The notes under the pieces were generated by a model. It was not told the DNA's origin and searched no databases. It saw nothing but the letters and a program-made list of their open reading frames with translations. A DNA stretch of 64,000 bases from Polymorphobacter fuscus. GTDB taxonomy: Bacteria; Pseudomonadota; Alphaproteobacteria; Sphingomonadales; Sphingomonadaceae. Location of the stretch: positions 868,001-932,000 of the forward strand of contig NZ_JAATJI010000001.1 of assembly GCF_011927825.1 (NCBI RefSeq), written 5' to 3'. Positions 58,162-64,000 of the stretch are shown here, one piece after another. The position numbers were made by a program, and so were the translations under genes. How positions within the stretch are numbered: position 1 is the stretch's first letter; every line of letters begins with the position of its first letter.

Positions 58162-58712
58162 GCCAACCCCCCGATGATCGTTGCCAGCCGCGTCGACAGC
58201 CCGGCGTCGATCAGGAGATCTGGCGCCGAGACGGCAAAGGCGTCGCGCGCCATGGCCGTGTCGCCCATGGTCGCGATACTGGCCAGATATGGCTGCAGCG
58301 CCGCCAGTGTGTCCGGGTGGGCGCGCAGCACCGGGGCTTCGCCGGGGCGCACCGCCGCCAGCGCCGCCTCGACCAGCGGCACCAGCACCGACGCGCCGGA
58401 TGCAAGCTCGGCCATCAGCACCGCTTCGGCAATCTGCTGCACGAGCGCCGCAAACAGCGGCCGCAACCGGTCGGCATCGATCGCCTGCGCCGCATCCAGC
58501 GCCGCCGCAGCCGCCGCCAGCCGGTCGCGCAGCGGGGCGAGCGCCGCCGTCGCCGCGATCTCGCCGGCGGCATAGCCCGCCGCCCATCCGCCCTCGCGGA
58601 TGGCGTCGAGGTCCGGCAGCGGCGGCGCTTCCGCACGCGGCTGCAGCGCCGACAACAGGCCGGCAAGCCCGGGCGGCAGTGCGGCATCAAGCATGGGCAG
58701 CTGCGGTGTCAT
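58158..58712 (-). CDS. fliH: Flagellar assembly protein FliH-like
   Basis: 184-aa protein in the fliH position. It has a GGWAAGYAAGEIAA segment (glycine repeat region as in FliH/YscL), a long Ala/Glu helix and a C-terminal domain (VRPGEAPVLRAHPDTLAALQPYL, ending DLLIDAGLSTRLATII). It binds and regulates FliI. ATG 58712 overlaps fliG by four bases. Confidence 0.82.
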   Translation of the reverse strand: MTPQLPMLDAALPPGLAGLLSALQPRAEAPPLPDLDAIREGGWAAGYAAGEIAATAALAPLRDRLAAAAAALDAAQAIDADRLRPLFAALVQQIAEAVLMAELASGASVLVPLVEAALAAVRPGEAPVLRAHPDTLAALQPYLASIATMGDTAMARDAFAVSAPDLLIDAGLSTRLATIIGGLA

Positions 58713-59725
58713 ACATATCCGCCAGCGGCGCCGGGCATCATCAGCGCACCGCTTTCGCCCAGCCGCCGTACCACGGCGCAAATCTCGGCCTGCGCCGCTG
58801 CCACTTCATCGCGCTTCATCGGGCCACGATCGGAAAGATCGTCCTGCAGCTGCGCCGCTGCCCGGCTCGACATCGACGCGAACACCAGCGCCGTCAGCGC
58901 CGCGTCCGCACCCTTCAGCGCCACGCCCAGCAGCTGCGGATCGACTTCGCGCAGGACCAGCTGCATGTCCTTGGTCGACAGGCCGAGCAGATCGGCAAAG
59001 ACGAACTGCTGCGCCGCGATCTCGGCCGCCAGCGTGGCATCGACGCGCGCCAGCGCCTCCAGGAGCGCCTTCTGGTGCGATGATTGCTTGACCAGCCGTG
59101 CGGTGAAATCGGTGCCCGCCAAGGTCGCGTGGCGCGGCGGCTGGTCGCGCTGCTGCAACTTCGCCTCCAGATCGGCTTCCAGATCGGCGACCATCTGCGG
59201 CTGCACCGTTTTCAGCGTCGCCAGCCGCACCACCAGGTCGCTGTGCAGCGCCGTCGGCAAAGCGTCGAACACCGCCGCCGCCCGCGCTTCGGGCAGATGC
59301 GCGATGACGACGGTGATTGCCTGCGGATGTTCGTCCGCCAGCAGTGCCGCAATGCCGTCGGCATCGAGCCAGTCGAGCCCGGCAAAGCGGCGGGCGGCCG
59401 CCGGCGGGCCGATATCGTCGATGACCCGGTCCGCGCGCGGGCTGCCCAACGCCCGCGACAGCACGGCGCGCACCTGCCGCCCCTGGCTGTCGAGCGCCGA
59501 CACCCCGCGCGTGCGCGTCAGAAATTCGTCGAGAACGGCATCAATCGCCGCCGGGTCGATTTCGGCGACGGTCAGCATCGCCTCGCCGACCGCACGCACT
59601 TCCTCAGCCGCCATGCGCCGCAGCAGCTCGGCCGCCTGCGCTTCCTCGAGCAGCAGTACCAGAATGGCGCATTTCTGCGCCCCCGTCAGTCCGCTCGGCG
59701 GCGCGTCGGCAATCGTTGCGTTCAT
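58709..59725 (-). CDS. fliG: Flagellar motor switch protein FliG
   Basis: 338-aa rotor protein. N-terminal LTGAQKCAILVLLLEEAQAAELLRRM binds FliF. EHPQAITVVIAHLPEARAAAVFDALP is the middle domain. The torque helix keeps its charged residues: LREVDPQLLGVALKG, then SSRAAAQLQDDLSDRGPMKRDEV. Length and motifs are standard. Overlaps fliF and fliH by four bases each. Confidence 0.96.
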   Translation of the reverse strand: MNATIADAPPSGLTGAQKCAILVLLLEEAQAAELLRRMAAEEVRAVGEAMLTVAEIDPAAIDAVLDEFLTRTRGVSALDSQGRQVRAVLSRALGSPRADRVIDDIGPPAAARRFAGLDWLDADGIAALLADEHPQAITVVIAHLPEARAAAVFDALPTALHSDLVVRLATLKTVQPQMVADLEADLEAKLQQRDQPPRHATLAGTDFTARLVKQSSHQKALLEALARVDATLAAEIAAQQFVFADLLGLSTKDMQLVLREVDPQLLGVALKGADAALTALVFASMSSRAAAQLQDDLSDRGPMKRDEVAAAQAEICAVVRRLGESGALMMPGAAGGYV

Positions 59726-61368
59726 GACGCCGCCAGCATCTGCCGCGCCACCGCCGTCGCCCGGTCGGCGTCGTCGGAGACCAGGTCACGCGTCGCACCC
59801 AGCTTGGCGCTGTAATCGACCAGCAGCGCATGGGGCGACGGCTCTGCCGCACCGTCGGCTGCCGCTGGCTTCGCGCCGGCAGGTGCCGCGCCGCCCGCAG
59901 GCGACCCCGCCATGACGGCCGCGCCCGCCGCCAGCAGCGCCCGCCGGCTGCGCCGCCATTGCCAGATGGCGACGCCCAGCCCCAGCAGCGCCGTGCCGAC
60001 GCCGGCGAAAAGCGGCATGGAATCGGCGACGGACGCGTGTGCATACCAGGCGCGCACGGGCTCAGCCGCGACCGGCGCGAAGGCGCGCAGCTGGACCTCG
60101 ACCAGGTCGCCGCGCGCAGCGTCATAGCCGACAGCGCCGCGCACGATCCGGGTCAGCGCCGCCAAGTCTTGCGGCGCCATGCCCTTGCCCGCCGCCGCGC
60201 CGCCGCGGTCGATCACCACCGCCACCGACAGGCGGCGCAGCCGGGGCGCATCGCCCCGCGTCACCTGAACGGCCTTGCCGACCTCCCAGGCGCGATTGCT
60301 CGTCTCGCTGGTCGCAGCCGGCGGCGGCGCGGCCGGCGCCGCTCCGGCCGGCGGAGTGGTCGAAAGCTGCGCCCCGGCCGGGGCGGTGTTCGACAGCGCG
60401 CCCGGAATGCCGCGCGCCGGCAGTGTCTGCGGGTCGACCGTGCGGCTCGATTGTTCGCTGCGCACCACCGCGTCGGGGCCATAGCGCTCCGACGCCGCCT
60501 CGCTGCGGCTGAAGTCGACATCGGCCGCCACTTCGGCCGTGAATTTTCCGGCGCCGACCAGCGGCGTCAGCAGCTTGAACAGCCGCTCGCGCACCAGCCC
60601 TTCCAGCTTGACCTGATAGCCGAGCTGCGCGGCTTCGCCGGCGGTGCTGCCTGCCGACAATAGCGCCCCGGACTGGTCGACGACACTCACCCGATCCGGC
60701 GCCAGCCCCGCGACCGAGGAACTGACCAGCCAGACGATGGCGCGCACCTGCGCCTCTCCCAGGGCGCGGCCGGGGGCGAGCGTGACGAAGACCGATGCAC
60801 TGGGCGGCGCCTTGTCGCGCACGAAGACGGACGGTTCGGGGACCGCGACATGGACAGTGGCATGCTTGACGCCATCGATCGCCCGGATCGACGCCGACAG
60901 CTCGATCGCCGCCGCGCTCTGCAGCCGCGCCGCCTCGACGGCGCGCGACAGCCCCAGCGGCATGTCGCCGACCGGATCGACCGCATGCGCCGATTTCGGC
61001 AGGCCCTGCCCCGCCAGCAGGATCCGCGCCGCGGCGCTGTTGCCCGCCACGACCTCTACCGAACCGGTATCGGGGTTGATCCGCGCCTGGTAATTGCCGG
61101 CCTGCAGCGCCGTCATCACCGCTGCCTTGTCGCCATCCGACAGGTCGGCATAGAGCGGCTGCCATTGCGGCGCGCGCAGCGCGAGCCAGATCAGGACAAT
61201 CACGATCAGCGCCGCGACGCCCAGTATCGCTGGTCGCGCCCGCGCCACCGCCGGGTCGGCCCCCAGCGCCCGCAAGCGTTCGGGGACGCGGCGGACGTCG
61301 TCGCCCAGCCGCGCCAGCGCGGGCGCACCCGCCGTCGCGGCGGGCGCCAGGCTGCCGCCCTCGCTCAT
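59722..61368 (-). CDS. fliF: Flagellar MS-ring protein FliF
   Basis: 548-aa membrane ring protein. Two helices frame a large periplasmic part: ILGVAALIVIVLIWLAL near residue 50 and a C-terminal one near LFAGVGTALLGLGVAIW. WQPLYADLSDGDKAAVMTALQAGNYQARI and GLPKSAHAVDPVGDMPLGLSRAVEAARLQ are typical YscJ/FliF sequence, and ATVHVAVPEPSVFVRDKAPPSASVFVTL is diagnostic. The cytoplasmic tail ends at the fliG overlap. It starts 13 bases after fliE. Confidence 0.95.
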   Translation of the reverse strand: MSEGGSLAPAATAGAPALARLGDDVRRVPERLRALGADPAVARARPAILGVAALIVIVLIWLALRAPQWQPLYADLSDGDKAAVMTALQAGNYQARINPDTGSVEVVAGNSAAARILLAGQGLPKSAHAVDPVGDMPLGLSRAVEAARLQSAAAIELSASIRAIDGVKHATVHVAVPEPSVFVRDKAPPSASVFVTLAPGRALGEAQVRAIVWLVSSSVAGLAPDRVSVVDQSGALLSAGSTAGEAAQLGYQVKLEGLVRERLFKLLTPLVGAGKFTAEVAADVDFSRSEAASERYGPDAVVRSEQSSRTVDPQTLPARGIPGALSNTAPAGAQLSTTPPAGAAPAAPPPAATSETSNRAWEVGKAVQVTRGDAPRLRRLSVAVVIDRGGAAAGKGMAPQDLAALTRIVRGAVGYDAARGDLVEVQLRAFAPVAAEPVRAWYAHASVADSMPLFAGVGTALLGLGVAIWQWRRSRRALLAAGAAVMAGSPAGGAAPAGAKPAAADGAAEPSPHALLVDYSAKLGATRDLVSDDADRATAVARQMLAAS

Positions 61369-61381
61369 GCCGGCACTCCGC

Positions 61382-61714
61382 TCACAGCGGCATGCTCATC
61401 ACGTCCTTGTAGGCGCCGAGCAGCTTGTTGCGGACCTGCAGCGTCGCTTCGAAGGCGATCGAAGCCTTTTGCCGGGCGATCATCACCCCGGCCAGGTCCT
61501 GGCTGTCGCCGCGTTCAAACGCTGCGGACGCCGCACCGGCTTCCTCCTGGACGGCACTCACCGCCTTCAGCGCATCGGCCATTGCCGTATCGAAACGCGG
61601 TGCGGCCGCGGGCGCTGCGGCGCCGACCCCGGGCACCTGCGCCAGCGCCGGGCTGCGGGCCAGGATCTGCGCCCGCAACGCCATGACACTGCGTGTATCG
61701 ATGGGGGGCAACAT
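61382..61714 (-). CDS. fliE: Flagellar hook-basal body protein FliE
   Basis: 110-aa protein. The C-terminal region [40 protein letters not shown] is the conserved FliE signature. It joins the MS ring and rod. It starts 2 bases after the stop of the sigma-54 activator gene, so it shares that transcript. Confidence 0.94.
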   Translation of the reverse strand: MLPPIDTRSVMALRAQILARSPALAQVPGVGAAAPAAAPRFDTAMADALKAVSAVQEEAGAASAAFERGDSQDLAGVMIARQKASIAFEATLQVRNKLLGAYKDVMSMPL

Positions 61715-61716
61715 GG

Positions 61717-62886
<1,170 letters not shown>

Positions 62887-62897
62887 GCCAGACACAA

Positions 62898-62913
62898 AGC
62901 AAGCTTCGTGCCA
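62898..62913 (-). promoter_or_regulatory. Sigma-54 (-24/-12) promoter of the flagellar operon
   Basis: On the minus strand TGGCACG-AAGC-TTGCT matches every defined base of the sigma-54 consensus TGGCACG-N4-TTGCW. The -12 position falls near 62899, so transcription should start at about 62887, one base before the ATG at 62886. No enhancer site could be pinpointed upstream. Confidence 0.75.
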
Positions 62914-63058
62914 AGCGGCCGTTATCTGCCGCTGTCCGGCAATACGTCGTGCGTGTCCTTGGACAAGGCAGCGATTATGTGGGGTGCAGCCGCCGGCCCG
63001 GCCACGGCCGTGTCAAAAAGCCGACGGCCCCTGCGTCAAGACTTTGACGGCACCCGCG

Positions 63059-64000
63059 TCAAAAAACCGACGCCAACCGATCCGTCCCTGCAACGGCGCC
63101 TTCCGTGGCTGCAATCATCGCCCCGGCGACGAGCCGGCTGCCGCGATAGGCGACCGCCGCCTGGCCCGGGGCGACCCCGAACAGCGGCGTGTCGAAGACG
63201 ATGCGGTCGCCGTACCAGCGCGCCGGCGCCGGCGCCGCCAGCGAACGCACCTTGACCATCAGCGGGCCGTCGAGCGCGCCCAGCGCGTTGCAGTCCTCGA
63301 CCCGTGCCGACGTTACCGCCAATGCCGCCCGCGGCCCGGCGACGACCCGGTTCGCCGCGGCGTCGATCCGCACGACATAAAGCGGCTCGGGCGCGCCGCC
63401 GATATCGAGCCCGCGTCGCTGCCCGACGGTAAAGCGATGGATCCCGGCATGGCGGCCGATCACCCGGCCCCCAAGATCGACGATGTCGCCGGGTGTCGCC
63501 AATTCCGGCCGCAGGCGCTCGACGATGGCGGCATAATCGCCGCCGCCGACAAAACATATGTCCTGGCTGTCGGGCTTGGCGGCCACGGCCAGGCCGAAAT
63601 GCTCCGCCGCGCGCCGCACCTCGGGCTTCGACAGGCCGCCGAGCGGGAAGCGCAGGTAATCGAGCTGCCGGCGCGTCGTCGTCCACAGGAAATAGCTCTG
63701 GTCCTTGGCCGGGTCGGCACCGCGGTGCAGTTCCGGCCCGTCACTGCCGTCGATCCGCTGGACATAATGACCGGTCAGCAACGCCGTGCAGTCGAGTTCG
63801 CGCGCCAGCGCCAGCAAATCGGTGAACTTGACGGTCTTGTTGCATTCGACGCACGGAACCGGCGTCTGCCCGCGCGCATAGCTGTCGGCAAAGGCCGTGA
63901 TGACGGCGTCGCGAAACCGCGCTTCCATGTCGATGACATAATGCGCGATGCCCAATCGTTCGGCGACGCCGCGTGCATCGCGGATATCGGCGCCGGCGCA
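63059..64000 (-). CDS. mnmA: tRNA-specific 2-thiouridylase MnmA (N-terminus outside window)
   Basis: 314 C-terminal codons of MnmA, which makes 2-thiouridine at the wobble base of Lys, Glu and Gln tRNAs. At the window edge the sequence reads [24 protein letters not shown], the start of the conserved Cys region. [34 protein letters not shown] and the catalytic-Cys motif [15 protein letters not shown] follow. [11 protein letters not shown] and an OB-like C-terminal domain complete it. The start codon lies beyond base 64000. Confidence 0.95.
   Translation of the reverse strand, partial: CAGADIRDARGVAERLGIAHYVIDMEARFRDAVITAFADSYARGQTPVPCVECNKTVKFTDLLALARELDCTALLTGHYVQRIDGSDGPELHRGADPAKDQSYFLWTTTRRQLDYLRFPLGGLSKPEVRRAAEHFGLAVAAKPDSQDICFVGGGDYAAIVERLRPELATPGDIVDLGGRVIGRHAGIHRFTVGQRRGLDIGGAPEPLYVVRIDAAANRVVAGPRAALAVTSARVEDCNALGALDGPLMVKVRSLAAPAPARWYGDRIVFDTPLFGVAPGQAAVAYRGSRLVAGAMIAATEGAVAGTDRLASVF

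Noticed and set aside
54874..58575. A 1233-codon plus-strand frame
   Set aside because: It lies antisense to fliL, fliK, fliJ, fliI and fliH, all of which are supported by motifs or operon position. High GC and codon bias keep the opposite frame open.

Overview
The window looks like a chromosomal segment of a high-GC alphaproteobacterium, most likely a member of the Sphingomonadales. This rests on gene content: secD-yajC beside a DUF815 ATPase, DUF3011 and DUF4170 proteins, an mdh-bioB-sucCDAB-lpd block, a general-stress (EcfG-type) promoter and a compact fli operon. Core genes are dense and often overlap by 1-4 bases. No complete rRNA, tRNA or CRISPR array was seen.

Region 1 (1-5.6 kb), housekeeping and envelope: partial secD and yajC on the minus strand; then on the plus strand a DUF815 AAA ATPase, two secreted glycine-rich DUF3011 proteins and the signal peptide peptidase SppA.

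Region 2 (about 5.6-29.1 kb), an accessory island: a capsule or exopolysaccharide locus of the ABC-transporter type (KpsE, KpsM, KpsT and a KpsD/Wza-like export protein). It has three GT4 glycosyltransferases plus a GT2-GT4 fusion, three methyltransferase domains, a CDP-alcohol phosphotransferase and three sulfotransferase-like proteins. One sulfotransferase is fused to a methyltransferase. I infer a sulfated, methylated surface glycan. The locus lies between two decayed insertion-sequence remnants that I identified by eye: IS3-like at about 7.9-8.1 kb and IS630-like at about 28.9-29.1 kb. Its right end carries a GAF-PAS-GGDEF-EAL c-di-GMP enzyme and a serine-recombinase homologue that has lost its catalytic residues but kept a helix-turn-helix; inverted repeats sit in its own promoter.

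Region 3 (29.2-49.0 kb), central metabolism and envelope: TRIC channel protein, the 2-oxoglutarate dehydrogenase/succinyl-CoA synthetase/malate dehydrogenase block with bioB embedded in it, zapE, a thioesterase, a monofunctional transglycosylase and enolase. Then comes a three-gene membrane/stress operon behind a consensus EcfG promoter, an MlaC-like lipid carrier, a gamma carbonic anhydrase-like protein, DUF4170, a dienelactone hydrolase and an acyl-CoA synthetase.

Region 4 (49.1-62.9 kb), one minus-strand flagellar operon: a sigma-54 activator (first gene), fliE F G H I J K L M N O P Q R, flhB, fliD. The activator is preceded by a full-consensus sigma-54 promoter. Partial mnmA closes the window.
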